DNA of 64,000 nt, from contig CM042151.1 in NCBI GenBank assembly GCA_023376005.1, positions 78,452,696 to 78,516,695 on the forward strand. The letters are read 5' to 3'. Position numbers and translations under genes: made by a program. Under the pieces are notes generated by a model. The model was not told the origin of the DNA, did no database searches, and was given only the letters and a program-made list of their open reading frames with translations. Of the stretch, positions 22,054 through 31,458 are shown piece by piece; the first letter of the stretch is position 1, and each line of letters begins with the position of its first letter. The DNA comes from Doryteuthis pealeii. Lineage: Eukaryota > Mollusca > Cephalopoda > Myopsida > Loliginidae.

Positions 22054-22306
22054 GGACCATATGACCTTAAGGCACCCCTTCCGCGATCTAGACTCGAGGG
22101 GACACTTTTCTCATTTACACCGTAAAAAATCCGGTTGTTTGTTAGGGGTTAGAGTTAGGGTTAGGGGTTAGGGTTAAGGGTTAGTTTTATTAATTTAAAA
22201 AAACAAAAAACTCTAAAAATCGTCGGTAAACAATTAACCGGATTTTGACGGTGTAAATGGAAAAAATGTCCCCATGAATCGAAATCGAATTAAGGTCATA
22301 TGATCC
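22054..22306. mobile_element. 253-bp MITE, 8-bp TSD, telomere-like core
   Basis: Termini GGACCATATGACCTTAAGG and, inverted, TTAAGGTCATATGATCC. Flanks are AAATGAAT (22,046-22,053) and AAATCAAT (22,307-22,314), a target-site duplication with one mismatch. The inner arms (TCATTTACACCGT.AAAATCCGG) are inverted around 22,141-22,184, which reads as variants of TTAGGGTTAGGGG. It is the same family as 26,250-26,484. Non-coding. Confidence 0.88.
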
Positions 22307-22387
22307 AAATCAATGCTAGGGGTCATAAATTAAAGCTCTCGAAAAGAATTTTGCAAAACAAATGTAAGGCAAAATTATTTTCGTAAC

Positions 22388-22477
22388 AGGATAGTAGTTT
22401 CATGGAATAAACTCCCATCATCAATAGTGAATGCCCCATCTCTGATGTTGGATGAATTGTTGAAAGAATATGATTAG
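22388..22477 (+). pseudogene. LINE (CR1/L2-like) C-terminal tail
   Basis: The plus strand encodes RIVVSWNKLPSSIVNAPSLM, then LDELLKEYD and a stop at 22,475-22,477. This matches the conserved R.v..WN.LP..vV.A.S end of CR1/L2-type LINE reverse transcriptases. Only 29 codons remain. Confidence 0.75.
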
Positions 22478-22542
22478 TGAAAATAAGATAAATGTTTTGA
22501 ATATAAGGAACGGCTGACATGTCTCAGACTAGCTGAAAAGAC

Positions 22543-22582
22543 ATCATCATCATCATCATTGTCATCGTTGTTGTTGTTGTTG
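22543..22582. repeat. (CAT)n then (TTG)n microsatellite
   Basis: Short trinucleotide runs, CATCATCATCATCATT followed by GTTGTTGTTGTTGTT. Confidence 0.9.
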
Positions 22583-22737
22583 TTAATGCTGTGCTTAGTC
22601 ATTGCAGTCACACTATGAACCCTGTCACCCTCACCCCAGCTATGGGTTTGATAGGTACCACTACTATTCCTCTCCATGGATGACTTTGACATTAAATAAT
22701 CTTAATAAGAGAATATTGTATGCAAGACTGAGTTCCA

Positions 22738-22985
22738 GTGCTCAGACATGGAGATTGGAATGTAAAATTGATATTGGAGAACATACAAAGAAGAGTGACA
22801 AAAGTAATAAAAATAGTAAAAGATTACAGTTACAAGGAGAGATTAGAGAAATTAGAATTAACTACTTTATTAAAAAGAAGAATGAGAAGTGATCTAATTG
22901 AAACTTTCAAAATAATAGACAGAATTTTTAATCATGGTAGATATTTTTTTAAATGTTTCTCCTTGAATTAGAAACTTTATATCAA
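22738..22985 (+). pseudogene. LINE (CR1/L2-like) RT thumb fragment
   Basis: The frame at 22,738-22,971 contains LENIQRRVTK, then YSYKERLEKLELTTL, RRMRSDLIETFKIID and RIFNHGRYFF. This is the region that normally precedes the WN.LP tail in CR1/L2-type LINEs. Here it lies about 260 bp downstream of a tail fragment, so two separate insertions or a rearrangement is implied. No catalytic motif is present. Confidence 0.8.
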
Positions 22986-22999
22986 GGGTGATCTTTTTA

Positions 23000-24345
23000 A
23001 AAAAATCTAAGTCTATTTCTCTGAATTTTTTAGATTAGTCTTGATAATTTGGATTATTTGGACTACTGTCCTCATCTTTATTGTTATCTACACATTACAA
23101 TATGAAGGTTCCTGAGTTTGACAAGAAGGTTCCCAAGTTCGAAGAGATGATTCCTAAATTTGAGGAGGGGTTCCCGTGTTGTAAACTTTTCAAGTACCAT
23201 CTTTGGCCAGTTGAAATAGGGCTTGAAGAAAGTCCTATGTTATGGAATCCTTTGGTGATCTTTTGGTAATTGTATAAGTCCTATCCTGCGTATTGGTAAA
23301 GGTCCAGTGATTTAATCCTATGTCCGTTGTCAAAGAGCGCTGCTGTAATTATGACCAGTAGGGTGGGGGTTAAGTATTGTATCAGCCTCAGAGAACTGCC
23401 AGTGATTGGCCAAGGGATAGATCACATGATTTCGCCTAGTCTATAAGTATGGGTGAGGATCTAGCACACGCCTTATATACTAACAAATCTCAACACGTGT
23501 TCGAGAAGGTTCCCAAGTCCAAGCAGAAATACCTGAAGTTGGCTGGAAGGCACATAGGCTGAAAACGTTGTGTTGATAACAATAAAGGTGAGTACAATAA
23601 TCCAAATAATCCAAATCTAAGCCTGTTAACCAATTAATTTTTTTTTCCCTAACTGGGTAATATTTTTTTTGAACAAATTACCTAAACAGATAAAAAATAG
23701 TAATAGCATAAAAGATTCTGAAAAAGTTTTTGAACTTGAATCTGTTTAGTTAACAACAGTAATCCCTTCCCTGCAATAATCTGTCTGCTACCACAGTAAT
23801 CTTTTTTCTCTGACCATCCTTCTCTCGTGCAACAATCACAGTAGTTGACCTTCGTACTGAATTTTACCACTCTCACCATCCCTTGCTTGGTTCATTTTAC
23901 CCGTCTCAGCAACTGCCTGTTTTTTTTATTAGGGCTCCCCCAGTTTCCATGCAAATTACATCTCATCCTATCCAGGTCTCTCATGCAATGCATAGGCAAT
24001 TTGTTGCCACTTAGTTTGCTATGCCCATTAAAGATTCTAAGATTAATTTGAATGATACCAGTCAATACTTCCGAAATGAGGTGTTGTTGTTATTGTTATT
24101 CTCTACCCATTACAGACTGCTATACTTACAACATTTTGGCAGCTGTACTCTTTGGGCTTCCTCCGGTGCTTTTTGTTATACTCTGTAAACTTCTAGGAAT
24201 TCAGAACTTAACCCTTTATTTGAATCACAGGGATACACTGTTCTTATTCTGCCATCCATGCCTTGGGGTATTTTGCATCAACCACCTTTTGCCTTTTTCA
24301 CCACTATTGGAACTGGGACCAGGGGTTGAACTCATAACCTCCAGA
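23000..24345. repeat. Interspersed repeat R6 and flanking unclassified sequence
   Basis: Pieces at 23,020-23,180, 23,470-23,640 and 24,165-24,345 resemble 40,270-40,560. Shared features are TTAGATTAGTCTTGATAATT-like, GAGAACCTTCTTG or GAAGGTTCCCAAG motifs, and ACTCTTTATTTAG...TCCTGTTCTCATTCTGC. The stretch AGGCTGAAAACGTTGTG, then ATAACAATAAAGG (23,555-23,587), looks like a retroelement 3' end. The stretch 23,650-24,060 has no recognised feature. Confidence 0.45.
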
Positions 24346-24540
24346 TGGTAGTCTGCTAAGATATTTGACTTTATAAGAATTAAAAGTGGTTTTAACTTCA
24401 GTAGTTAATACCACTTTCTTATAATGTGTTAGAAGGCCTCAGAAAATCACAGGATGCAGGTGAATTTATATATTCATATAAAACAAATTCCAATAAAGAG
24501 ATATATAACAAATGCAAACTTTATTGTCTAAGCAACATTC

Positions 24541-25050
24541 AGACCAGTCACCAACAGGCACCCCAGCCCAGATCAGTTTTGAAAGGAACTGAATTTTGCT
24601 TTTCCCAGTTGTCAGTAAACAAAATCAGCAGCCGATAAAAAAACGAAAGGCACATTTTTATACTAAAATAGTTTTGATTTTAATAAAAAAATTAGTTATT
24701 TCATGTTGTTGCCATTAACATATGTGAAAAAATTAATTTTGCACTAAAATAAACTAATATTGTTATTTTAAAAAAAATAAACTTAAAACAAAGAAACATT
24801 TATTTATTTTCCATGAGCTTCTATGGATAGTTAATAAAAAAGATTTATATAAAATATATTATAAGGTTATAATAATAACTGCTAACCCTAACCCTAACCT
24901 ATTTTAGAATATTTTAGAATTAAAATTTGATAGCGAAATCTTTTTCGTTTTTATCGGCTGCTGATTTTGTTTACTGACAATCAGTAAAAAGCAAAATTCA
25001 GTTCCTTTCAAAACTGATCTTAGCTGGGGTGCCTGTTGGTGACTTGGTCC
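24541..25050. mobile_element. 510-bp foldback element with telomere-like tract
   Basis: Ends AGACCAGTCACC and (inverted) GGTGACTTGGTCC, with arms containing CAACAGGCACCCCAGC and AACTGAATTTTGCTTTT inverted at both sides. Flanks CAACATTC (24,533-24,540) and CAACATCC (25,051-25,058) are an 8-bp target-site duplication with one mismatch. The interior contains TAACCCTAACCCTAACCT at 24,883-24,900. Non-coding; same family as 8,440-8,999. Confidence 0.87.
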
Positions 25051-25079
25051 CAACATCCAACATTTACGATACAAAACAA

Positions 25080-25390
25080 ACTAGGATGAAACTCCTAAGG
25101 GAAACAGAGGCCATTCCAATCAATTGGCTGGTCACTTTTTAAAAATTTCTATAGAAATCAGAAGGGTGAGTAGAATTAGCTTAAAAGATCTTAGTACCTA
25201 TATGATTGTTTCAACCCTAATTACTCTTATGGCAAACCGCCAACCCTTTTTATCATATGTATGCTAGAAGGTGGTGGCTGAGGATCTTAGTGTCCCAGTA
25301 TGACATTAAACTGCATAGAATGGTGAAGATCCAATTTTGGAGCTCTGGGAAGTGGGGAGTACCCTTTCAAATCCACCGTGATTCAGAGTC
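25080..25390 (-). repeat. Interspersed repeat R7, inverted copy
   Basis: Matches in reverse the pieces at 29,860-30,310 and 33,826-34,270, for example TCATATGTATGCTAGAAGGT and GGAGCTCTGGGAAGTGG. Contains no coding region. Followed at 25,430-25,565 by an R5-type segment (AAAATGTCTTCAGCATAAAA, AACAAGGGTTGAC) also seen at 42,840-42,960. Confidence 0.6.
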
Positions 25391-25626
25391 ATAGTAACTG
25401 TTACGGTCCATCAATGGGTTAAATAGAAGAAAATGAGTTAAGAAAAATGTGTTAAAAAAATTGAATTCAAAAAAAGAATTATTAATACCCATCAAGAATG
25501 AATAGAACAAAATGTCTTCAGCATAAAATAACCCAACAAGGGTTGACTTGTAAAATCCAGAAAAGAAAGAAAGAAAGGATGTTACTGAATTAACACGCAA
25601 AGACTAAAAGAATATCCTGGTAGCTC

Positions 25627-26025
25627 TAACATCTATTAATAATGGAGATTTGCTTCCGGTTTTTGTCTGTAACAAAAACCACGTCACTGCTTATGTCACA
25701 CTACCTAAAATCATCATAACATAGAATAAATACACTCAAAATTTGAGCATGCAATGTTAGACAGTCCTCATTGTTTTTTAAACAAGTTTTAATAGATACA
25801 TACCTGGTATTATATATCTATATATAGTTTGTTTTATTTTAATACATATTTAATGTTTACATTTCAAATTGTTTTATTTTTTAATCCTTTAATGAATTTG
25901 ATGATTTTACTTACTTAGGGTACAAACTTGCTGACATTGAATTTTTAATTCCCACCACTCAGGCAATATGTTTCAAAAATCTATTTTTACATCGCCCAGA
26001 GGGTGTTTTTTATTTTGCTAGTTTA
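25627..26025 (+). repeat. Interspersed repeat R4
   Basis: Full-length copy of the 12,595-12,995 repeat, ending GAGGGTGTTTTTTATTTTGC. It has no partner nearby, showing that R4 occurs as a solo element as well as in the inverted pair at 10-13 kb. Confidence 0.75.
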
Positions 26026-26249
26026 CCTAAATTACTAAACTTGTTTTTTTCGTGTTTAACAAAATATCAAATCCTTGTGGGGGTTATTTAATGTCAAATC
26101 TTGTTTTTGTTTTATATATATCATTTGTTTAAATTCCTGTGTATTAATAAATTGGTAGAAATAATTTTTATGTTAAATTTTTCATTAATTACATATCTGG
26201 TAAAAACTTTCATTAACTTCATGTGTAAAATTAAACTAGTAGAAATAAT

Positions 26250-26484
26250 GGACCGTAGACCTTAAGGCACCCCTTTTTGTTCTCGATTAAGAAAGGACAT
26301 GTTATTCATTTACACCATCAATATCCAGTTGTTTTAACAGACAATTTTTAGATTTTCTTTTTTAAATTATAAAACCAACCCCTAACTGTAACCCCTAACA
26401 AATAATCGGATATTAACTGTGTAATGAAAAACATATCCTTTCTTAATCAAGATCAAAAAGGGGTGCCTTAAGGTCATATGGTCC
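26250..26484. mobile_element. 235-bp MITE, perfect 8-bp TSD GAAATAAT
   Basis: Termini GGACCGTAGACCTTAAGGCA and, inverted, TGCCTTAAGGTCATATGGTC. Identical flanks GAAATAAT occur at 26,242-26,249 and 26,485-26,492. The core at 26,375-26,400 reads CCAACCCCTAACTGTAACCC, a degraded telomere-like tract. Same family as 22,054-22,306. Confidence 0.9.
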
Positions 26485-26514
26485 GAAATAATTTTCAAAC
26501 AGTTCTATTTAATG

Positions 26515-26915
26515 CATAGATGGAACCCAACAGGTGCAACCACTCCAGGTCAGAGTGGACCTGGGAGTAATAGCAATGACAGGATACTCCACACTCTCCA
26601 GTGCCTCAGAAGTAGAACTAAATCACTGGATGAGGTTTAGTATTGGATCAAGGAAATTGGTAGAAATAATTTTTCATTAACTTCATGAGTATTAATAAAC
26701 TGGTAGAAACAATTTTCATTTACTCCATGTGTATCAATATATTGGTAGAAATAATTTGTATTTTAGATTTTCCGTTAACTTCATGTATATTAATAAATTA
26801 ATTGAAATAATTTAACTTCATGTGAATTAATAAGGCATTAGAAACAACTTCATGTGTATCAATAAACTAGTGACTGACCCTCAGGCACCACCTTCTTGCA
26901 CCTAAAAGATTATAG
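26515..26915 (+). repeat. R7 fragment followed by short AT repeats
   Basis: 26,520-26,655 matches the R7 start (GATGGAACCCAACAGGTGCA, CCACTCCAGGTCAGAGTGGA). The rest is a series of degenerate copies of a TTCATGTGTATTAATAAACT-like unit with TGGTAGAAATAATTT between them (about 26,130-26,250 and 26,655-26,870), a loose tandem array interrupted by the MITE and R7. Confidence 0.55.
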
Positions 26916-27216
26916 AGGCACTCGGAGTAATGGTTAGAGTTGTAGGAAATTAACTCATTGACCCAATTTCAAATCTTGGGCGAGGATGTTTGCATTTCAC
27001 ATTGCACTAATATCCTAGGGAAATGTATGCATTCAACTACTCTCCCTCCAACTATGGGTAAATAGAAGGGCAGACTGGGCTCTTAAACCATGGCTATGTA
27101 ACCATTCTAAGTGAAGTAAAACTCTAAATTCAAACCTATTAAACTCTGCTTAAAAACTGACTTTGTGTCACATCCTGCTCATGTGGAGGGGTTGGTACAC
27201 ACACACATATATATAA
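26916..27216 (+). mobile_element. tRNA-derived SINE (copy 1, diverged)
   Basis: The head region keeps a weak A box (CGGAGTAATGG) and a weak B box (TTTCAAATCTT). The body (ACTCTCCCTCC, AGCTATGGGTAAATAG-like, AAACTCT.AATTCAAACCT) and the 3' end (CATCCTGCTCATGTGGAGGG, then GTTGGTA plus CA/TA repeats) match the copies at 28.5, 28.8 and 42.0 kb. The most diverged, hence oldest, of the four. Confidence 0.8.
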
Positions 27217-27359
27217 CTTATTAGTAATAATATACATTGTTATATTCATCCTATAAGAGCAATTTGAAAAATACAGCAGGGACAATCATATTAGCTCTTG
27301 ACTCTACTTACCAAATCCAAGGTGAGCTACACATGCTCTGAGTTAGCGTAGACCAGTAT

Positions 27360-27700
27360 CAAACCTTTATCAAACATTTCATTCTTATTTATGGGAACCT
27401 TGAAATTAAGAACTGATTTAAAAAATAAAAAAAACATACAATATATATATTAATATAAATCTCAAGAAATAACTTTGATATTAACTTTTTTATTCTGCAA
27501 TTTCATAGAATACAAGCAACTATGTAATAATGAAATATGGTAAATGTTTGAATCTAAGACTTTGAATGATATATTTTAAGGTAGAGGGATCATCCCCACT
27601 TAAGCTGAGTGCTCGTTAATCCAGTTCCAAGTAATTGTTCTACTTCTGTGTCACTTTATTTCTAGCAACAATTTATTTAGCTAAACATATTGTCTTCCGT
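27360..27700 (-). repeat. 3'-flank segment shared with the ZNF3 locus
   Basis: 27,370-27,600 aligns with 46,170-46,400 (CTTGAAATTAAGAACTGATT, TTTATTCTGCAATTT, ATAGAATACAAG, GACTTTGAATGATAT). The following piece (CCAGTTCCAAGTAATTGTTC) matches 31,201-31,230. This is evidence that the duplicated ZNF unit included the region downstream of the array, since broken apart by insertions. Confidence 0.55.
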
Positions 27701-28005
27701 ATAATGCTATAAAATCATTCAATCATTCTCAGTTATGTGGTATTGAGTGGTCTGACTTGTTGCAGCTCCTTTTTGGGAGAGATAGTTTTTCAGTTCCATT
27801 TTCATATATATATATAAATTGAGTTATGGTAGCGTGGACAAGAAGTCAACACCCGGTTACCTTCAGAACAAATGTTTTGGGGTTTGAAGATTGCATACGT
27901 GAGAAACTGTCAGTAACCAGGTGTTGACTCCATATTCACACTCACTTAACAAAAATATAAATGATATTGAGCACTGTCTACTTAAAATACATCATTCATA
28001 TTATC

Positions 28006-28044
<39 letters not shown>

Positions 28045-28475
28045 CTGATATTGTGATATATGCGGAATATATTATAATGAATATAATAAATAATATATGT
28101 AATATTCATCTATATATCTATTCATCAATATGCGTGTGTATATATATATGTGTGTGTGGTGTGCGTGTATGCCATGATTTTTGTGGCCATTTTTAGGCTT
28201 CAAGTAAGAGCACTTTACAGTGGAGCTCCCTTGTGTTAAGCAGAGGCTGATCTTCAGTGAAAAATCCTTTGGTTGTTCCTTGGTGTCCTTTAGTTTTTGG
28301 TAGAATCCTTTGGTTGAGCAAAGTCCTTGGTTGCAGGTCTGTTCGTCAATGTTGAATACATGCAAATGAATGGCTTTCAAGATCAGCAATTAAATATTTA
28401 ACTAACCATGTATTCAAACTGTTGATTGGCTGGTTTCAATCCATGTGGACTTCAGCACACCTTATATATCAAAAT
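27701..28475. other. No gene; (AT)n and a small inverted repeat
   Basis: AGTCAACACCCGGTTAC (27,847-27,863) and GTAACCAGGTGTTGACT (27,914-27,930) form an imperfect hairpin. (AT)n runs lie at 28,005-28,042 and a TG/TA-rich tract at about 28,130-28,170. The remainder shows no recognisable coding or repeat feature. Confidence 0.5.
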
Positions 28476-28769
28476 AAGCCCGTGGTGTAATGGTTAAAGT
28501 CATAGGAAATGGACTCGTCGCCCCGAGTTCAAATCCTGGACGTGGTAACTGCATTTCACTTAGCGCTAATACCCTTGGGAAAGGTATGAATCCTACTCTC
28601 CCTCCAGCTATGGGTAAATAGCAGGGCAGACTGGGTTCTTTAACCATGGCTAGGTAACCAGTCTAGGAGAAGGAAAACTCTGAATTCAAACCTGTTAAAC
28701 TCTGCTTAAGAAATTGACCTTGTGTCGTATCCTGCTCGTGTGGAGGAGTTGGTAAATATATATATATAT
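28476..28769 (+). mobile_element. tRNA-derived SINE (copy 2)
   Basis: An RNA polymerase III-type head: A box TGGTGTAATGG at about 28,483, B box AGTTCAAATCC at about 28,529. A tRNA-unrelated body ends GTGGAGGAGTTGGTAAATAT with a TA tail. It directly abuts copy 3, and TATATATCAAAATA-like sequence appears before it (28,463-28,476) and after it, a probable target-site duplication. Confidence 0.9.
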
Positions 28770-28781
28770 CAAAATATTTAT

Positions 28782-29080
28782 GGAGGCGCGTGGTCTAATG
28801 GTTAAAGTCGTAGGAAATGGACTCGTCAACCTGAGTTCAATTCCTCAATGAAGCTGTTTGCATTTCACAAGGCACTAATACCCTTGGGAAAGGTATGAAT
28901 CCAATTCTTTCTCCAGCTATGGGTAAATAGCAGGAAAAACTAGGCTCTTTAACCATGTCTAGGTAATCAGTCTAGGAGAAGGAAAACTCTGAATTCAAAC
29001 CTTTAAACTCCGCTAAAGAAATTGACCTTGTATCACATCCTGCTCGTGAGGAGGGGTTGGTAAATATATATATATATATA
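28782..29080 (+). mobile_element. tRNA-derived SINE (copy 3)
   Basis: Same family and orientation as copy 2, starting GGAGGCGCGTGGTCTAATGG. The B box is AGTTCAATTCC, one step closer to a tRNA consensus. It ends GAGGGGTTGGTAAATATATA. The two copies form a head-to-tail pair joined through the TA tail. Confidence 0.9.
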
Positions 29081-29257
29081 AAAATATTCCAACATATATA
29101 TGTATATATCTATTTATATAATTTTTTAAGTTAGGTGATGATGCACCAATGTTGACAATTATTCAGGCACTCCGCAGTAACATCTTACTCTTGTTCCAAA
29201 CTAAAGATTGGTAGTTTTCATGTTTAACAATAAAGTATAGCACCCATATCATCTAGA

Positions 29258-29310
<53 letters not shown>

Positions 29311-29603
29311 CATATATATACATATTCCCTATATTGTGATATATGTAGAATATATTATAATGACTAGGGAGAGTATGTATGTATATATATTTTTTTAAAG
29401 TTAGGTACAGATGCACCAATTTTGGCAATTATTCAGACATTCCACAAGTGGAGTAATTATGTATCATGGTAACATTTTACTCTTGTCCCAGACCAAAGAT
29501 TGGTAACCTTCATTGTACTAAAATTAAAAATGCCAAAATCCAAGAGTGGAGGTTGGAACTTGCAGCATTTGATTACACAATAAAATAACATCCTGACAGA
29601 TAG
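29081..29603 (+). repeat. Diverged direct repeat pair with TA tract between
   Basis: 29,125-29,225 and 29,392-29,512 share TTTTTTAAGTTAGGT, GATGCACCAAT.TTG.CAATT, ATTCAG.CA.TCC and CAAAGATTGGTA. Between them is (TA)n at 29,261-29,303 followed by TACACACATATATATACAT. ATTGTGATATATG.(A/G)GAATATATTATAATGA also recurs at 28,052-28,080 and 29,333-29,362. Confidence 0.6.
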
Positions 29604-29843
29604 TGTTGAGTATTATAAGCTTATATTCCTCATATGTTTAATGTAACATCAGCAGGAGCTCAAAACTCCACCTACTTCCACCAACACCCTTTTCCCGCCA
29701 TTTGTAAGGTTCTGTTCAGTTCGTAATAAATTTTTGTTGAATCAACCTTGTGTGCGCTTATCTCATCCCTTTCTCTTTTACCTATTGTAATTCTTTTTTT
29801 CTCATGCATTGTTTCCACTATGCAATATGAATACTCAACCACA
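29604..29843. mobile_element. 240-bp LTR-like element with 8-bp direct flanks
   Basis: Starts TGTTGAGTATTATAAGC and ends GAATACTCAACCACA, so the ends are TG/CA and partly inverted. ACAGATAG flanks both sides (29,596-29,603 and 29,844-29,851). Inside, AATAAA in CGTAATAAATTTTTGTTG (about 29,723) followed by TTGTGTGCGC resembles a polyadenylation region. A solo LTR is plausible, although 8 bp is longer than the usual 4-6 bp LTR target-site duplication; a TIR element is the alternative. Confidence 0.6.
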
Positions 29844-29859
29844 ACAGATAGAATGAGAT

Positions 29860-30310
29860 CCTAACAGCTACTACCACTCCTGGTCAGAGTGGACCTGTGA
29901 GCAATGTTGATGAAGAGGTACACCACATTCCTCAGAGCTCCAGAACTAAAACTTAATCATCAGATAGAGTTTAACGTCATACCCAGGAAAATAAGACTCT
30001 CAGTCACTGCTTTCTCGCACATATATGATAACAGGGCTGGGGATTGTCATAAGGGCAATAGGGTCGGAAACAATCATATAGGTGCTAGGGCATGATGTGA
30101 CCATCCGATAGATCGGAGGGGTCTCTTGGACCCTGTCTAGCATAAATAAGGCCAGAATTGAGTGTTGCATACCATGGACTGCTCAGCCACCAAGGTTTAA
30201 CATTAAGCATTGCAGTTTATCATCAACAGGTGGCCCTATTGAGGGTCCTATCTCTCTGCATATGTGCTGTCAGTGTATTCTAAAGCTCCAATTGACAGGG
30301 CTATTTTAGT
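29860..30310 (+). repeat. Interspersed repeat R7
   Basis: Shares with 33,826-34,270 the blocks CCACTCCTGGTCAGAGTGGA, TTTAACGTCAT.CCCAGGA, GGGCAATAGGGTC and ATCATATAGGTGCTAGGGC, plus a 3' part with CAGCCACC and ACAGG.GGCCC. The CCACTC...GAGTGG segment is an imperfect palindrome. Non-coding in all frames examined. Confidence 0.65.
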
Positions 30311-30330
30311 GTCAAGTGTGATAAGTTGTA

Positions 30331-30352
30331 TATATATATATATATATATATA
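30331..30352. repeat. (TA)n microsatellite
   Basis: Eleven TA dinucleotides directly before the R8 repeat. Confidence 0.9.
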
Positions 30353-30610
30353 TGTGGTAATTACATGTCAAGTCATACAGGCCATGTCACCCACCCGTTT
30401 CAATTTTACTGAAATTTTGTACAGGTGTGGACTATGTTAAAGTTAGACAATCCCCAAAATTTGAGCTTTTCAAGAATTGGCAGAGTTATCTTGATTTTTA
30501 GCTCTCAAAATTTGAGGAGGGTCATGAAAATTGGTGAGTTTTTGTAATCTATTTTTGTCTGTAAAATGAGTTTTAGAGCTTCCTTACTCCTAAAAATTGA
30601 TTTATAAAAG
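30353..30610 (+). repeat. Interspersed repeat R8
   Basis: Aligns with the reverse complement of 40,830-41,055: TTACATGTCAAGTCAT, CAATTTTACTGAAATTTTGT, AAAGTTAGACAATCCCC, AATTGGCAGAGTTAT and TTTTTGTCTGTAAAATGAGT. A minus-strand frame in the other copy is open for 103 codons, but I recognise nothing in it. Confidence 0.65.
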
Positions 30611-30839
30611 TATTTTTGGCCAAGGAATTTTAAAATACTATCGACAAAGTCTAAAGGTTAACCAATTTTAAGTTATACTGACTGCTATGGACAGAGTCTA
30701 CAATGTGAATGCCAAAATTTTCCAAGGAGGAAAGAATATCATATCCCATGCTTACATTGTACAAGCAGTAGACTCACCCACACAGGCTATATAAACACTG
30801 ACCTACCCTGTCCCCATTTTGTAGCTGTTTCATCTACCT

Positions 30840-31190
30840 AAATGTTGGCAACGTTCCATCTATTTTAGACAATGGCATAGTTTTTTTGTTTTTTTCTCTC
30901 TCTCACTTACAGCTACGTGAGTGGCTGAACAGACCGATCCTCGAATGGCAATCTCTGGTGCAATGGCTGCAAACAAAAGGTGATGCTTTCTGTAGGTGTT
31001 TGGGGTGCTGCTGTTTCTCCTTTCTTTTAGCTCTTTTTCTGTGGCAGATTTTTCCCTCTCTTCTTCACTTCTTTTTGTTTCTTGTTTGGCGAGGAGGCGC
31101 CAGGTTGCACATTCTTCTGCACAAGCCTCCCACGTGTCTATGTGGATGCAGCATGTCTTCAGGTCTCTCTTGCAGACATAAATAAAGCTT
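30840..31190 (-). mobile_element. LINE 3' end (minus strand)
   Basis: On the minus strand this contains the RDCHSRIGLFSHSR-type terminal motif (about 30,912-30,950), the preceding Lys/Arg-rich region, and the 3' UTR motif TCTAAAATAGATGGAACGTT at about 30,852-30,875. It is the same family as 1,120-1,701 and 9,641-9,913 and ends abruptly at about 31,183 (5' truncation). No clear target-site duplication was found. Confidence 0.8.
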
Positions 31191-31233
31191 AGTAATCATT
31201 CAGTTCCAAGTAAGTCTTCTACTTCTGTATTAA

Positions 31234-31239
31234 TTTATT
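31234..31239 (-). terminator. Possible poly(A) signal of ZNF2
   Basis: AATAAA on the minus strand, 220 nt past the ZNF2 stop. The neighbouring sequence is shared with 27.6 kb. AATAAA is frequent in such AT-rich DNA, so confidence is low. Confidence 0.3.
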
Positions 31240-31335
31240 TCTTACCACATATATTTCAATTGTAGCCTTCATACTAGAATAACTTTTGATATTCTTTAAA
31301 AGTTGATTTTGCTGAAAATGCTACCCTACAAACAG

Positions 31336-31400
31336 TTTCTCTTTCTGTATGTTTTCAAATGTGAAGTCGAAGGAAATCCTAATACTTGAAAAACTCCAAT
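31336..31400 (-). pseudogene. Decayed zinc finger past the ZNF2 stop
   Basis: The minus strand reads GFPSTSHLKTYRKRNC, then a stop, then GSIFS, which resembles the C-terminal half of one finger and the start of the next. It aligns at DNA level with the ZNF1 relic near 14,620-14,660 (GGATTTCC, TCACA.TTGAAAAC), so both loci once had longer arrays. Confidence 0.55.
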
Positions 31401-31458
31401 GACATGTTTTCTAACAAATTTTGTTAGTAAATACCATAGAACACCTTCCCATTTGATG

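Noticed and set aside
24052..24351. Hydrophobic 99-codon frame suggesting a membrane protein
   Set aside because: Overlaps repeat R6; the related sequence at 40.3 kb does not conserve the frame or the hydrophobic pattern.
28476..29080. Possible genuine tRNA genes at the A/B boxes
   Set aside because: The tRNA-like head has no complete cloverleaf and is followed by a conserved tRNA-unrelated body and TA tail in four copies; these are SINEs.
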